DNA of 57,205 nt, taken from assembly GCA_030041375.1 (NCBI GenBank), contig JASHOA010000084.1, forward strand, positions 1 through 57,205, given 5' to 3'. Origin of the DNA: Acetobacteraceae bacterium. Lineage in GTDB: Bacteria; Pseudomonadota; Alphaproteobacteria; Acetobacterales; Acetobacteraceae. Positions 1-9,574 of this stretch are shown here, one piece after another (positions within the stretch are counted from its first letter, which is position 1; each line of letters opens with the position of its first letter). The notes beneath the pieces are model-generated. The model had not been told where the DNA came from. It saw only the letters and a program-made list of their open reading frames with translations, and ran no database searches. Position numbers and translations under genes: made by a program.

Positions 1-2
1 GC

Positions 3-65
3 GACTTCCTGCTGAACCTGATCGCCTACAATCTGGTTCGTTTGCCGAAGTTGATGGCCGCGTAG
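3..65 (+). CDS. Transposase C-terminus (partial)
   Basis: The last 20 codons of a transposase are visible, ending LIAYNLVRLPKLMAA and TAG. The AYNLVRLPKL tail is characteristic of DDE transposases of IS4/IS5-type elements, where it follows the last catalytic region. The start and catalytic triad lie outside the window, so activity cannot be judged. The family is assigned from the tail alone, and a related IS1182-like family is possible. Confidence 0.65.
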   Translation, partial: DFLLNLIAYNLVRLPKLMAA

Positions 66-165
66 GAGGAGTCTGTCCAAAATAGTGAAAATTTCCAGTA
101 TCGCGTCGCTCCAAGCGGCGATCACCCGCAAATCCGGCGCGAACACCCCTCAAAACCAAGCGCAG

Positions 166-187
166 ACGGGCGAATCCGCCCGTTTTT
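166..187 (+). terminator. Intrinsic terminator at the end of the IS
   Basis: A perfect 7-bp stem (ACGGGCG / CGCCCGT) with a 4-base AATC loop is followed directly by TTTTT. It follows the transposase stop by 100 bp and should stop transposase transcription before the minus-strand ABC operon beyond. Confidence 0.8.
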
Positions 188-205
188 CAGCAAACTGCTA
201 GGACA

Positions 206-264
206 TTGTTTGAGCCCGCGATTCACGCCCTCCGACGATTCCGCCTCGGGCGATCGCGGGGCTA
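206..264 (-). repeat. Twin-hairpin repeat, copy A (truncated, inverted)
   Basis: Only hairpin 1 of the interspersed repeat remains, in the opposite orientation to the other seven copies. The outer end is the CTAG at 262-265, which supplies the TAG stop of the adjacent ABC ATPase gene. Where the linker and hairpin 2 should be, the sequence switches to IS end sequence at about 205. The surviving linker bases match copy D2, suggesting the same subfamily. One extra G lies in the outer stem. Confidence 0.85.
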
Positions 265-1005
265 GAGCCGGCGAGCCTGGATGATGCGCTTAAGAAAGGC
301 GCGGGTCCGTTCCTCGCGCGGGGAATCGAAGATCTCGGCCGGCGGACCCTGCTCGAGAACGATCCCGTCGCAGAGAAAGCAGATCTTGGCGGCGACCTCG
401 CGGGCGAAACCCATCTCATGGGTGGCAAGCAGCATCGTCATTCCGTCGGCGGCCAGGTCGCGAACGATATCCAGCACTTCGGCAACGAGTTCAGGGTCGA
501 GGGACGAGGTGATCTCGTCGAGCAGCATCACCATCGGTCCCATCGCCAGGGCCCGGACGATGGCGACGCGCTGTTGCTGCCCGCCGGAAAGCCGGTCCGG
601 ATACTCGTTCGCCTTGTCCGCAAGGCCGATCCGCCGCAAGAGCGCCATCGCATGGTCTCTCGCCTCCGCACGACCCCGGCCCAGCACCTGGACCGGTGCG
701 AGCATGACGTTCTCGAGCACCGTCATGTGCGGAAACAGGTTGAAGCTCTGGAACACGATGCCGACGTCGCGGCGCAGCGCGTTCACGTCGATCCCCCGGG
801 CGGTGATCACGTCGCCATGAATACGGATCTCGCCGGCGTCGATTTTCTCCAGGCCGTTAATGCAACGTAACAACGTCGATTTGCCGCAGCCGGACGGGCC
901 GATCAGGCAGACCACCTGGTGCTCTTCCACATCGAGGTCCAGGCCGCGGAAAACCTCGATGGCACCGAAACGCTTGCGAATGCCGCGGGCTTCGATCAGG
1001 CCCAC
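262..1005 (-). CDS. Polar amino-acid ABC transporter, ATP-binding protein
   Basis: A 247-residue GlnQ/HisP-type ATPase that energises uptake of a polar amino acid at the inner membrane. Visible motifs are Walker A GPSGCGKST (36-44), Q-loop Q86, signature LSGGQQQ (139-145), Walker B VMLLDE with catalytic E164 and switch H196. The D-loop region reads DEITSSLDP where DEPTSALDP is usual, a mild departure. It starts at GTG 14 bp after the permease stop, behind a GGAGACGGAG ribosome site, and is the last gene of a four-gene minus-strand operon. The TAG stop is formed by the CTAG at the end of repeat copy A. Confidence 0.95.
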   Translation of the reverse strand: MGLIEARGIRKRFGAIEVFRGLDLDVEEHQVVCLIGPSGCGKSTLLRCINGLEKIDAGEIRIHGDVITARGIDVNALRRDVGIVFQSFNLFPHMTVLENVMLAPVQVLGRGRAEARDHAMALLRRIGLADKANEYPDRLSGGQQQRVAIVRALAMGPMVMLLDEITSSLDPELVAEVLDIVRDLAADGMTMLLATHEMGFAREVAAKICFLCDGIVLEQGPPAEIFDSPREERTRAFLKRIIQARRL

Positions 1006-1019
1006 CTCCGTCTCCCCAC

Positions 1020-2180
1020 TCAGCGCTCGCCGACCCGCATGCGCCGGCGATCACGCTCGATCAGCCGGTCGACAAGGCGCGCCTGCGGGATGGTGATGAT
1101 GATGAAGAGCACTGCCACGGTCGTCACCGGTGAAAGATTGAAGTGGTTGCTGGCGATGATGATGGACTGGTTGAAGGCATCGATGGTGCCGATCACGTTG
1201 ACCAGGGCGGTATCCTTCTGCAAGCTGATGAAGCTGTTCAGGAGCGGGGGAATCATGTTCCGCACCCCCTGCGGCACGATGACGAAGCGGAGCGTCTGCA
1301 TGTACGAGAGGCCGAGCGAGCGCGCCGCGGCGGTCTGGCTCCAGTGGATGCTCTCGATGCCGGCGCGGTAGATTTCCGCTACGTACGCCCCGTTGGTCAG
1401 GGTGAGGGCGAGAATGGCGAAGGATTCCTCGGAGAGATTCTTGACGAACGGCATGCCGGTCAAAGGCAGGCCGAAGCCGATCAGGTAGATGTTGATGATC
1501 GCGGGCAGGCTGCGGAAGATATCGACGTAGAAGGTGGCAAGCAGGCGGATCGGCCGGCCGGCCGGACCGGGTGCGAAACGTGCGACCGCGACGATCAGGC
1601 CCCAGATCAGCACCAGGACCTCGGCGACCATGAAGATGTAGATGTTGACCCAGAACGCCTTCAGGATGAGGAGGAAGGAGCTTCGTATCAGCGGCAGCAG
1701 GAAGAAGACGCGGCTGACTGCCAGATGATTGGCGATGAAGAATTCGACCACCAGCAGCACCAGGACCTGCGCGGCAGAAAAGCCGAAGGCGATCCAGGTC
1801 AGGTCGCGCGCCGACTGAGCGGCTTCCCGCGCGCCTGTGAGATCGCCCTCCGCGAGCAGGCGGTTGGCCTGCCGGCCGAAATGCATGCCGCGGACCGCGG
1901 GCAACAGCAGGAAGAGCGCTGCGACCCCGAGCACGCCGAGGAGGATCCCGGAGAGCGGCCCGGCTGCCTGGAGTGTCACCAGGGCGCCCTGGACCGACTT
2001 CAGCGTACCCCAGGTGCTGGCAACGACGATCGCCGCCACCGCCAGCGCAGCGGCCGCCGGCTTGGTCGCGTCCTTGGGGGGAGCGCCGGCACGAAAGCGG
2101 CGCGCCGCACTGCCCTCGCCCGCACTGCCACTCCGTCCGGCGCTTGGCGGCCCGTGGTTCTTGTTGAAACTCATGACCAC
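1020..2180 (-). CDS. Polar amino-acid ABC transporter, permease
   Basis: A 386-residue HisM/GlnP-family membrane permease. The C-terminal two thirds holds the standard core, including FRSLPAIINIYLIGFG and the cytoplasmic coupling loop EIYRAGIESIHWSQTAAARSLG that contacts the ATPase. The N-terminus carries extra hydrophobic segments and a soluble stretch absent from the shortest family members, resembling the long permeases of the AapQ/BztB type, although only one permease is encoded here. The start is GTG 2180 or ATG 2174; no strong ribosome site separates them. It lies 27 bp after the binding-protein gene and 14 bp before the ATPase gene. Confidence 0.93.
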   Translation of the reverse strand: MVMSFNKNHGPPSAGRSGSAGEGSAARRFRAGAPPKDATKPAAAALAVAAIVVASTWGTLKSVQGALVTLQAAGPLSGILLGVLGVAALFLLLPAVRGMHFGRQANRLLAEGDLTGAREAAQSARDLTWIAFGFSAAQVLVLLVVEFFIANHLAVSRVFFLLPLIRSSFLLILKAFWVNIYIFMVAEVLVLIWGLIVAVARFAPGPAGRPIRLLATFYVDIFRSLPAIINIYLIGFGLPLTGMPFVKNLSEESFAILALTLTNGAYVAEIYRAGIESIHWSQTAAARSLGLSYMQTLRFVIVPQGVRNMIPPLLNSFISLQKDTALVNVIGTIDAFNQSIIIASNHFNLSPVTTVAVLFIIITIPQARLVDRLIERDRRRMRVGER

Positions 2181-2207
2181 TGGCCATTCGTTACGCTTGG
2201 TGCTTCG

Positions 2208-3083
2208 TCAGGGCGTGAAGTAGGGCACCTTGGTTGGATCGGCGCCCCAGGCCTTGGCGAGATAAACGATGGCCAGGGCTTTGAGCGTGCCATCATCGCT
2301 CAGTGACTGGATGATCCTGTCGAAGACCGCCTCGTTCGGCGAGCCCTTGGGATAGACCGCGCCATAGGTTTCGCCGGTATGGTACTGACCGGGCACATCG
2401 AGCTTGCCGTTCGATTTCGCCGCGTAGGCCAGCACGTACGCCGTGTCGTCCGCAACGGCGTCGATTTCGCCGGCCTGGAGGGCCGCGATCATGCCCGGCA
2501 CATTGGGATAGACCTTGACCTCTTTCGTCGGCTTCAGCACGTCGGTGACGAAGGCGGCACCGGTCGTTCCCTGGTGCACGCCGATGCGCAGGTTCTTCGC
2601 ATTCGCGCTGTCGACCTTGGTTCCGCTTTTGACCAGGAGACCGATGTCGGAGCTGAAGTAAGGTGTCGAGAAATCGACGACCTTCTTCCGCGCCTCGGTG
2701 ATCGAGGCTTCCGCAAGCGCCAGATCGAAGTTTCTCGTATGCCCGCCGATAAGCTGCGGCCAGGCGACATTGACGATGACCAGCTTGTCGAGCCCGGCGC
2801 GCCAGGCGATGTCGGCCCCCATGCAGTATTCGAAGCCGTCCTTGATCGTGGCCGGCGTATCGCCATTGTACCATCCGGGAGCCGGTAAAGTGACCTCGAC
2901 CGTGAGCTGGCCAGGCACCACCGGCGTCAGATGGTATTGGCCCTTTTGCCCGCTCACCTGGCAGTTGCCGTATGCGCCGGCAGCGGCGGCCGGGCCTGCA
3001 AAGCCGAATGCCAGTACCAGGCATGCGAGAACAGGGCCGCCCAACGGCGACGTCCACCATTTCGTACGCGCGCGAACCGACAT
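2208..3083 (-). CDS. Amino-acid ABC transporter, periplasmic substrate-binding protein
   Basis: A 291-residue bacterial extracellular solute-binding protein, family 3. A Sec signal peptide (basic start, hydrophobic core, AAAA cleavage region near residues 30-36) directs it to the periplasm, where it would deliver an amino acid to the permease. Family features include TIKDGFEYCMGADIAWRAG and the hinge segment SITEARKKVVDFSTPYF. The start at 3083 is set by GGGAGGGAG seven bases upstream and by the signal peptide; an upstream in-frame extension has no signal and overlaps the oxygenase. The substrate cannot be read from sequence. The neighbouring oxygenase suggests an amino acid that is later hydroxylated. 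Confidence 0.93.
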   Translation of the reverse strand: MSVRARTKWWTSPLGGPVLACLVLAFGFAGPAAAAGAYGNCQVSGQKGQYHLTPVVPGQLTVEVTLPAPGWYNGDTPATIKDGFEYCMGADIAWRAGLDKLVIVNVAWPQLIGGHTRNFDLALAEASITEARKKVVDFSTPYFSSDIGLLVKSGTKVDSANAKNLRIGVHQGTTGAAFVTDVLKPTKEVKVYPNVPGMIAALQAGEIDAVADDTAYVLAYAAKSNGKLDVPGQYHTGETYGAVYPKGSPNEAVFDRIIQSLSDDGTLKALAIVYLAKAWGADPTKVPYFTP

Positions 3084-3130
3084 GTTCTCCCTCCCCGACG
3101 AATGATGCTTGGCGGTTGTTGACGGCTCTT

Positions 3131-4090
3131 CTAGCCCGCGGCTGCTTCCTTTGACCAGTCCCGCGCGTTGCTCTCGCGCATGAAGTCGCCGACCTTGAGC
3201 GGGCGGTATTTCGCTGGCCGGCCCGGCCCCGTACAACTCGGCAGGCACGCCACAACGGCATCGAAATCGGGAATCGCGAAGAAGGGCACCGAGAAACGCT
3301 CCTGGCCGGTGCGATTGATCACGCGATGCGGGGTGGAGGCGAAGCGGTCGTTGGTCCAGCGCGCCATCATGTCTCCGATATTGATGACGTAGGTGCCGGG
3401 AATGGGGGGAACCTCGATCCACTCTTCGCCGTGCCTGACCTGCAGCCCGCCGATATGGCCCTGCGCGAGGATGGTGAAGGCGGTGGTGTCGGAATGCGGA
3501 CGCAACCCGAACTGGCGCCCCTCGGTGCTCGGCGGATGCGGCGGGTAGTGCAGGAGGTTGATCTGGGTCAGCGGCTTTGTGTAGAAGGCGCCGAAGTAAT
3601 CTTCCTCGAGCTCGAGAGCCAGCGCGAAGGCGCGCAGCAACGAATCTGCGAGGCGCTCCATTTCTCCATAATAGCTGATCAGGACCTCGCGCCACCCGGG
3701 CAGATTGTCCGGCCACGAGTTGCGGGCATGAATGCGGTTGCCATCGAGGATGTCGGGATCGTCCGCCGGCAAATCGTGCTGGTATTTGAAGCTTTCGTTC
3801 AGGTCGGGTGCGTCGGCCTGGTCGCGGTACATGCGCGAGCCCAACGGCTGATAGCCGCGGTTCTGCTTCGGATTCAGCCTGACCTGCAGGCGCTGTTCGA
3901 GAGGCAGGGCGAAAAAGCGCCGTGATGCGGCGAAGATGGCCTCGACCGCGGAGTGCGGCACGCCATGACCGGCGAGGTAGAAGAAGCCGGTGCCTTCACA
4001 GGCATCGCGGACCTGCCTGCCGACCGCGCTTCTTTCCTGCCCTGTCCCGTGCAGGGAGGAAGCAAAATCGATGACCGGCACCTCTGCCAT
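3131..4090 (-). CDS. 2-oxoglutarate/Fe(II)-dependent oxygenase (isopenicillin N synthase family)
   Basis: A 319-residue cytosolic oxygenase of the DIOX_N plus 2OG-FeII_Oxy fold. The iron triad is visible as H199-x-D201 (LRPHSDTT) and H255 (STPHRV), and the co-substrate carboxylate motif as R265-x-S267 (ERFSVPFF). The N-terminal DIOX_N segment with GFFYLAGHGVP is intact. Members hydroxylate or desaturate small molecules, or form ethylene. Substrate is not predictable; the co-directional amino-acid transporter 47 bp downstream suggests an imported amino acid or derivative. It is the first gene of the operon. The ATG at 4090 gives a normal-length N-terminus. Confidence 0.9.
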   Translation of the reverse strand: MAEVPVIDFASSLHGTGQERSAVGRQVRDACEGTGFFYLAGHGVPHSAVEAIFAASRRFFALPLEQRLQVRLNPKQNRGYQPLGSRMYRDQADAPDLNESFKYQHDLPADDPDILDGNRIHARNSWPDNLPGWREVLISYYGEMERLADSLLRAFALALELEEDYFGAFYTKPLTQINLLHYPPHPPSTEGRQFGLRPHSDTTAFTILAQGHIGGLQVRHGEEWIEVPPIPGTYVINIGDMMARWTNDRFASTPHRVINRTGQERFSVPFFAIPDFDAVVACLPSCTGPGRPAKYRPLKVGDFMRESNARDWSKEAAAG

Positions 4091-4192
4091 GGCACGAGCC
4101 CACCAGCATTTCCACCCGGATGTCGCCGCTTGCTTCGCGGCCGGCCGTCGGCGCGGACATATGATAACGTATGCGTATCGAAGTCCGCGCTT

Positions 4193-4206
4193 TTTGACTA
4201 TACAAA
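4193..4206. promoter_or_regulatory. Possible operator upstream of the oxygenase/ABC operon
   Basis: An imperfect palindrome TTTGACTATACAAA lies about 100 bp upstream of the oxygenase start in an AT-rich pocket (about 4158-4207) that contrasts with GC-rich surroundings. TTTG-N6-CAAA with a TATA-like centre resembles operators of HutC-type GntR regulators. A second imperfect dyad, GATAACGTATGCGTATC, lies at about 4163-4179. No GntR gene is in the window, so this is a motif-level suggestion. Confidence 0.3.
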
Positions 4207-4242
4207 TCGGCCTCCGGCAAGTCAAGTTGGCCGGGCCGGGAG

Positions 4243-4349
4243 CCAGCCCGCGATCGCCCGAGGCGGAATCGTCGGAGGGCGTGAATCGCGGGCTCGAATA
4301 AACCGCGAGACCCGTGTCGGGCCGCACAGTCAGCCCGACACGGGTCTAG
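4243..4349 (+). repeat. Twin-hairpin repeat, copy B
   Basis: A full 107-bp copy. The left tetranucleotide is CCAG, the right is CTAG. Hairpin 1 (AGCCCGCGAT...ATCGCGGGCT) is followed by a linker GAATAAACCGCG shared with copy E, and by hairpin 2 with one mismatch at the loop (GGGCCG). The right CTAG encodes the TAG stop of the alcohol dehydrogenase gene (ATC-TAG). Confidence 0.93.
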
Positions 4350-5395
4350 ATGAGAAAGACGCCCTTGCCGGCGGTCTGCTGGTCGAACAGCCGATAGGCT
4401 TGGGCGGCCTCGGCGAGTGACCAGCGGTCGGTGAACAGATCATCGACGGCGATGCCGCGTTCGGCGACGAAGCGGGCGCACTCGGCCTGGCCGACGGTGG
4501 AGAAGGTCCAGGAGCCGACGATGGTGAGCTGCTTGCGCAGCATCTCGGGGCTGACCTCGATCGTGACGTTGCCGCCCTCGCCGACGAAACAGACGGTGCC
4601 CCATTTGCGGGCGGCGCGTACGGCGCCGCTGCGCCCCTCGGCGGTGCCGGAGGCGTCGAGCGCGAGATCCGCGCCGCGGCCGTGGGTGAGATCGCGGATT
4701 GCCTGGGCGGTATCATTGGCGCGCGGGTCGAGGGCGGCGAAGGCGCCGAATGCGCTGGCGCGGGCGCGCCGCTCGGGCGCGGGATCGAGCGCGATCACCT
4801 CCGCACCCATGGCGCGCGCGAGTTGGGTTGCGGAAAGCCCGACCGGCCCCTGGCCGAAGATCGCGATTGTGTCGGTGCCGGAGAGTTTGATCCTTCTGAG
4901 CGCGCCATAGGCGGTGCCGGTGCCGCAGGAGATGGCGGCCCCGGCGGCGAAGGAAAGCGGCTCGGGCAGGGGCACCAGCGTGCTGGCAGGGACTTTCATG
5001 AAGGGTGCATGTCCGCCATGGCCGGTGATGCCATAGACGGTCGATCCGGCATCGCACATCTGCGTCCAGCCGGTGCGGCAGTGCGGGCAGAGGCCGCAGC
5101 CCTTGTAATGGTGCACCATGACGCGGGCGCCGATCCGCGCCACGCGTGGCTCGACGCCGGCGCCGATGGCGGCCACGACGCCGCAAGGCTCGTGGCCCGC
5201 GATCACCGGGCCGGCGGCGGCGCCGAGGCCGAGGGCGCTGGCGGACTCGCCTTTCGGCATGCGGTACGGCCTGAGATCGCTGCCGCACATGCCGGAAGCC
5301 TTCATCTCCAGCACCACCTCGCCCGGACCCGGGGAGGGATCCGGAAACTCCAGGAGATCCAGCTCACGCCCGCCGGTGAACACGACCCCGCGCAT
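4346..5395 (-). CDS. Zinc-dependent alcohol dehydrogenase (MDR superfamily)
   Basis: A 349-residue medium-chain dehydrogenase. Catalytic zinc ligands are C37 (GMCGSD), H68-E69 (GHEPCG) and C157. The structural zinc lobe has the four cysteines C100, C103, C106 and C114 (CGLCPHCRTGWTQMC). The nucleotide-binding turn is GQGPVGLSA (181-189). It should oxidise an alcohol or polyol with NAD(P). The ATG at 5395 follows GAAGGGGAAGACC; a longer in-frame start lacks such a site. Its stop codon lies within repeat copy B. It is 43 bp downstream of holC and probably cotranscribed. Confidence 0.93.
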   Translation of the reverse strand: MRGVVFTGGRELDLLEFPDPSPGPGEVVLEMKASGMCGSDLRPYRMPKGESASALGLGAAAGPVIAGHEPCGVVAAIGAGVEPRVARIGARVMVHHYKGCGLCPHCRTGWTQMCDAGSTVYGITGHGGHAPFMKVPASTLVPLPEPLSFAAGAAISCGTGTAYGALRRIKLSGTDTIAIFGQGPVGLSATQLARAMGAEVIALDPAPERRARASAFGAFAALDPRANDTAQAIRDLTHGRGADLALDASGTAEGRSGAVRAARKWGTVCFVGEGGNVTIEVSPEMLRKQLTIVGSWTFSTVGQAECARFVAERGIAVDDLFTDRWSLAEAAQAYRLFDQQTAGKGVFLI

Positions 5396-5438
5396 GGTCT
5401 TCCCCTTCTTGTTCGAACAGTCGGCAGAAAGTGCCCGA

Positions 5439-5897
5439 TCAGGGCCCGCGCTCCCAGCCTGCCTCCCCCTGCCGCCAGTAGGAAAGGGCATGGCCGGCTG
5501 ATTTCGCCGCCACCCAGCGTTGGCGCGCTGCGGCGAGCGCCGTTTCGTCCTCGCCGTCGAACAGGTCGAACACGCGGACGAATCGCGACAGGTCCGGGAT
5601 ACTCACGCCGTCGATCAGGAACAGGAAGCGCGCGCCGTTCGGGGGGGCGCTGGCCTCGGCGAGGTCGGCGCTGATCCAGATCGGCTGCAGATCGGCCTCG
5701 CCCATGCGGGCGGTGCCGTGCGGCAGCCAGATCGGGTCCTGGCAGAGCCAGAAGGCCGCATCCAGCGCATCGCAGCGCTCGCTGCTGCCGCAGAGCACGA
5801 GCGCGCGCTCGCCGGCCTGGAGCGTGCGGCCGAGCAGCTTCGGCAGCGCCTGGTCCGGCCTGCTGCGGGTGAGATGATAGAAGCCGATCTCGCTCAT
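5439..5897 (-). CDS. holC: DNA polymerase III subunit chi
   Basis: A 152-residue HolC homologue. Chi is a clamp-loader accessory subunit that contacts single-strand binding protein. The N-terminus (IGFYHLTRSRPDQALPKLLG) and the central FLCQDP-like region WLCQDPIWLPHG match the family, and the length is typical (about 150). A longer in-frame start would overlap the patatin gene, so ATG 5897 is preferred. It lies 53 bp after the patatin gene rather than beside the usual leucyl aminopeptidase gene. Confidence 0.88.
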   Translation of the reverse strand: MSEIGFYHLTRSRPDQALPKLLGRTLQAGERALVLCGSSERCDALDAAFWLCQDPIWLPHGTARMGEADLQPIWISADLAEASAPPNGARFLFLIDGVSIPDLSRFVRVFDLFDGEDETALAAARQRWVAAKSAGHALSYWRQGEAGWERGP

Positions 5898-5950
5898 CGC
5901 CGCGATTGTTGCGCGACACGCGGAGCGGAGCCAGAGCGCCCGGCCGATCG

Positions 5951-7135
5951 CTACGCCGCGAGTGCCCGCCACGCCGCCACCGCGGCCTCGAAGCGGTCGT
6001 AGCCGATCTCCGCGGCCAGCGTCTGGCCGTTCATGCGGATCGGCTGGTTGCGCGCGATCCCACCGATCCAAAGGCTGCACCAGTCGTCGATATAGGCGAC
6101 GTCCGATGCCGGGAGCGCGTCAATCTCGAGCGCGCAGAGAGACTGGAACCGCTCGGCGGTCCAACCCTGCGGCGCTACCCAGCCGTCGCTGGCCTCGACC
6201 GGGCTCACCAGCGGACTGAGGCGCACGACGCGGCTTTGCACGCCGGCGGGCAGGCCGCTGCCGCCGCCGGTCAGAACATGGGCGGCAAAGGTGGCGAAGT
6301 CAGGAGGATCGTCGAGGATCGCGGTCGCGAGCTTGCCGAGGTCGGCCGTCAGCGAAGAGACGGGGCGGGCGGCAAGAAAAGGCGATGGCGGTGCGCCGGC
6401 GCTGGCCAGCGGCAGCCGGACCGTGGCGGTGCCGAGGCTCAGGATGCGCAGCTCTTCCGGTTGGTAGCCGAGCGTCACCGCTTCGATGCAAGCGGCCAGG
6501 GTCGGGTTGTTGTTGCCGGTCAGCGCGCCGTCCCAGTAGCGATCGACGCTGCCGGGCAGCTCCGCGGGCGCGTCGAAAAAATTGATGGGGGCATTGGTCG
6601 AAGCGTGCACGGTGGCGGCAAGCGACAGCGTCGTCGGTGCGCCGCTGCCCCAGGCGGTCCCGCCGGCAGGGGCGGAACGGAAGAACATCGCACGATTACG
6701 ATCGTAATCGAAGCCGATGACGAGCAGATGCACCTGGCCGCCGGCCGGGCCCATCAGGCCCGCCACCGCCTGGCGAAGCGGCTTGTCCCCCGAGAGCGGC
6801 AGCAAGTGCTCGAGCGCGGAGAGTTTGGCGCGCATGCTGTATTTGGGGCCGATACCGGCGAATCTCTGCAACGCCTGATCGCCGAGATTCTGGGTGGGAG
6901 AGAAGAGAGCGCGGCGGTTCGTCTCGTCCCTGAAGAGATTGAGGATGTCCCCGAGCGTCTTGTTTTCGACCAGGCCGGCAAGAACGATGCTGCCGGCGGA
7001 ATTCGCAGCCACGAGATCGAAGCGGCGCAACACATCATTGCCTGTCGTGGCCGCGCCGAAGAGCTCGATCAGCGCGCGGGCCTCGACCAGGGCCCAGGTC
7101 CCTCCCCCATCCAGGCACAGGATCCGGCAGGTCAC
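5951..7135 (-). CDS. Patatin-like phospholipase family protein
   Basis: A 394-residue protein of the patatin fold. The oxyanion DGGG is at 9-12 (CLDGGGTWAL), the presumed nucleophile is S46 in AANSAGS, and the dyad aspartate is in YWDGALTGNNNP. The elbow reads NSAG instead of the usual GxSxG; serine and second glycine are kept but the first glycine is Asn, so activity is plausible but not certain. It would hydrolyse acyl-lipid esters. No signal peptide is seen. It starts at GTG 7135, 179 bp from the ABC ATPase gene upstream. Confidence 0.82.
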   Translation of the reverse strand: MTCRILCLDGGGTWALVEARALIELFGAATTGNDVLRRFDLVAANSAGSIVLAGLVENKTLGDILNLFRDETNRRALFSPTQNLGDQALQRFAGIGPKYSMRAKLSALEHLLPLSGDKPLRQAVAGLMGPAGGQVHLLVIGFDYDRNRAMFFRSAPAGGTAWGSGAPTTLSLAATVHASTNAPINFFDAPAELPGSVDRYWDGALTGNNNPTLAACIEAVTLGYQPEELRILSLGTATVRLPLASAGAPPSPFLAARPVSSLTADLGKLATAILDDPPDFATFAAHVLTGGGSGLPAGVQSRVVRLSPLVSPVEASDGWVAPQGWTAERFQSLCALEIDALPASDVAYIDDWCSLWIGGIARNQPIRMNGQTLAAEIGYDRFEAAVAAWRALAA

Positions 7136-7314
7136 AGCGGCGCTACCCGGGGTGCACGCACGGCGCCTCTGCCGGGTGCGTCGATGCCGGGTTGCAAAGA
7201 TTCATCCGCGCCGGGGTCATGCAGCAGAGGCCAGCAAAGCATTTTCGAACCGGTATGGCCTGCCCGGCGCAAAGGCAAGAATTTTCTCAGATCGTGCCAG
7301 GCTGCCGGCGCATC

Positions 7315-8383
7315 TCAGGACGGGCGGCTGAGGGCGGCGTAGAGGGAGAGGCGCCGGGCGGCATTCGGGGCGAGGCCGGTCTTCCGGCCGGGCAGGGCGG
7401 CGGGCGCCAGCTCGGTTGCGCGATGGCAGGCGGCAAGGTGGTCGGGTGCGAGGGTCGCGAGAGGCGGATCGTCCGTGCGGCAGCGCGCGATCGCGAACGG
7501 GCAGCGCGGATGGAAATGGCAGCCGGGCGGCGGGGCGAGCGGGCTCGGCAACTCGCCCTGGGCGGGCGGGGTGGGCTCGAGATGCGGATCGGGGCGCGGG
7601 ATGGCGGCCAGCAGGGTGCGTGTGTAGGGATGGCGCGGATTCGAAAACAGCACGTCTTTCGGGGCTATTTCGACGATACGGCCAAGATACATGACGGCCA
7701 CGCGATCGGCGACATGCTTCACCACGGCAAGGTCGTGGGCGATGAAGAGGTAGGAAAGAGCGAGCGTTTCCTTCAGCTCGCCGAGCAGGTTGATGACCTG
7801 CGCCTGGATCGAAACGTCGAGCGCGGAAACCGGCTCGTCGCAGACGATCAGCTCCGGCCCCGGCGCGAGCGCACGGGCGATGCCGATGCGCTGGCGCTGA
7901 CCGCCGGAGAATTCGTGCGGATAGCGCTGCGCATGGTAGCGGGAGAGCCCCACCATGCCGAGCAACAGGGCGACGCGGGCCTGCCGGGAGGCATAATCGC
8001 CGATGCGATGCACGGTGAGCGGTTCCTCGAGGATCTCCGCCACCGTCATGTGCGGATCGAGAGAGGCGAAGGGGTCCTGGAACACGATCTGCATGCGGCG
8101 GCGAAGGGCGCGCAAAGGCTCGCCGGAAAGGGCGGTGATGTCGGCGCCGGCGAAGCGGATGCGGCCGGCGGTCGGCGGCAGGAGGCGGAGCACGAGGCGG
8201 GCGGTGGTGGATTTGCCGCAGCCGGATTCACCGACCAGGGCCAGGGTTTCGCCACGCGCGAGCGAGAAGGAGATGCCGTCCACGGCGCGGACGAAGCCGA
8301 GCCGGCGGGCGAAGATGACGCCGCGCGCAACCGGGAAGTGCTTGCTGAGGCCGGAGACCGAAAGCAGAGGCTCGGCCGATGAT

Positions 8384-8391
<8 letters not shown>
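7315..8391 (-). CDS. Dipeptide/oligopeptide ABC transporter ATP-binding protein (DppF-type)
   Basis: A 358-residue ATPase. Walker [10 protein letters not shown] begins at 54; the signature is FSGGQRQR, and Walker B is [13 protein letters not shown]. The C-terminal extension with the oligopeptide/dipeptide signature ([14 protein letters not shown], a cysteine-rich zinc or cluster site in this subfamily) marks it as a DppF/OppF partner. Its start overlaps the end of the DppD-type gene by 8 bp, indicating translational coupling. No permease or binding-protein genes of the system lie nearby. Confidence 0.92.
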
Positions 8392-9394
<1,003 letters not shown>

Positions 9395-9540
9395 GGCGGC
9401 ATCGGGGCGAAGGTCAGTGGCGGGCGTCCGTGTGATGTGAGCCGGTCCGGCGCCGTGCCGGTGCGGTCCGGCGGGAGACGCGCTGACGGTGTGCGGGATC
9501 CGGACGCAATTGGCAAAGCACGGCGCCAGGGACCAGGCTC

Positions 9541-9574
9541 CTCCATCATGATCGGAGAATGGAGGATGATGGGG
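9541..9574 (+). promoter_or_regulatory. Inverted repeat covering the start region of the toroid-fold gene
   Basis: CTCCATCAT (9541-9549) can pair with ATGATGGGG (9566-9574), nine pairs with one G-U, and GGAGG lies in the loop at 9561-9565. In mRNA this would put the start codons in the stem. It may dampen translation; no ligand class is recognised. Confidence 0.35.

Larger units (their letters stand above)
1..205 (+). mobile_element. 3' end of an insertion sequence (IS5/IS4-like), cut by the window edge
   Basis: The window opens inside an insertion sequence: a transposase C-terminus (stop at 63-65), about 140 bp of non-coding end sequence and a rho-independent terminator. The right boundary is placed near 205, because from about 206 the sequence matches an interspersed repeat found seven more times in the window. 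The terminal inverted repeat and target duplication cannot be checked without the left end. The insertion appears to lie inside repeat copy A and to have removed or displaced its second hairpin. Confidence 0.7.

Noticed and set aside
1143-2306. Long plus-strand frame antisense to the permease
   Set aside because: It is a high-GC shadow; the minus-strand permease has full family similarity and conserved motifs.
3125-3140. CTAGCCCGCG at the oxygenase stop as a ninth repeat remnant
   Set aside because: Only ten bases match the repeat start and the following sequence is coding for the oxygenase C-terminus, so a chance match cannot be excluded.
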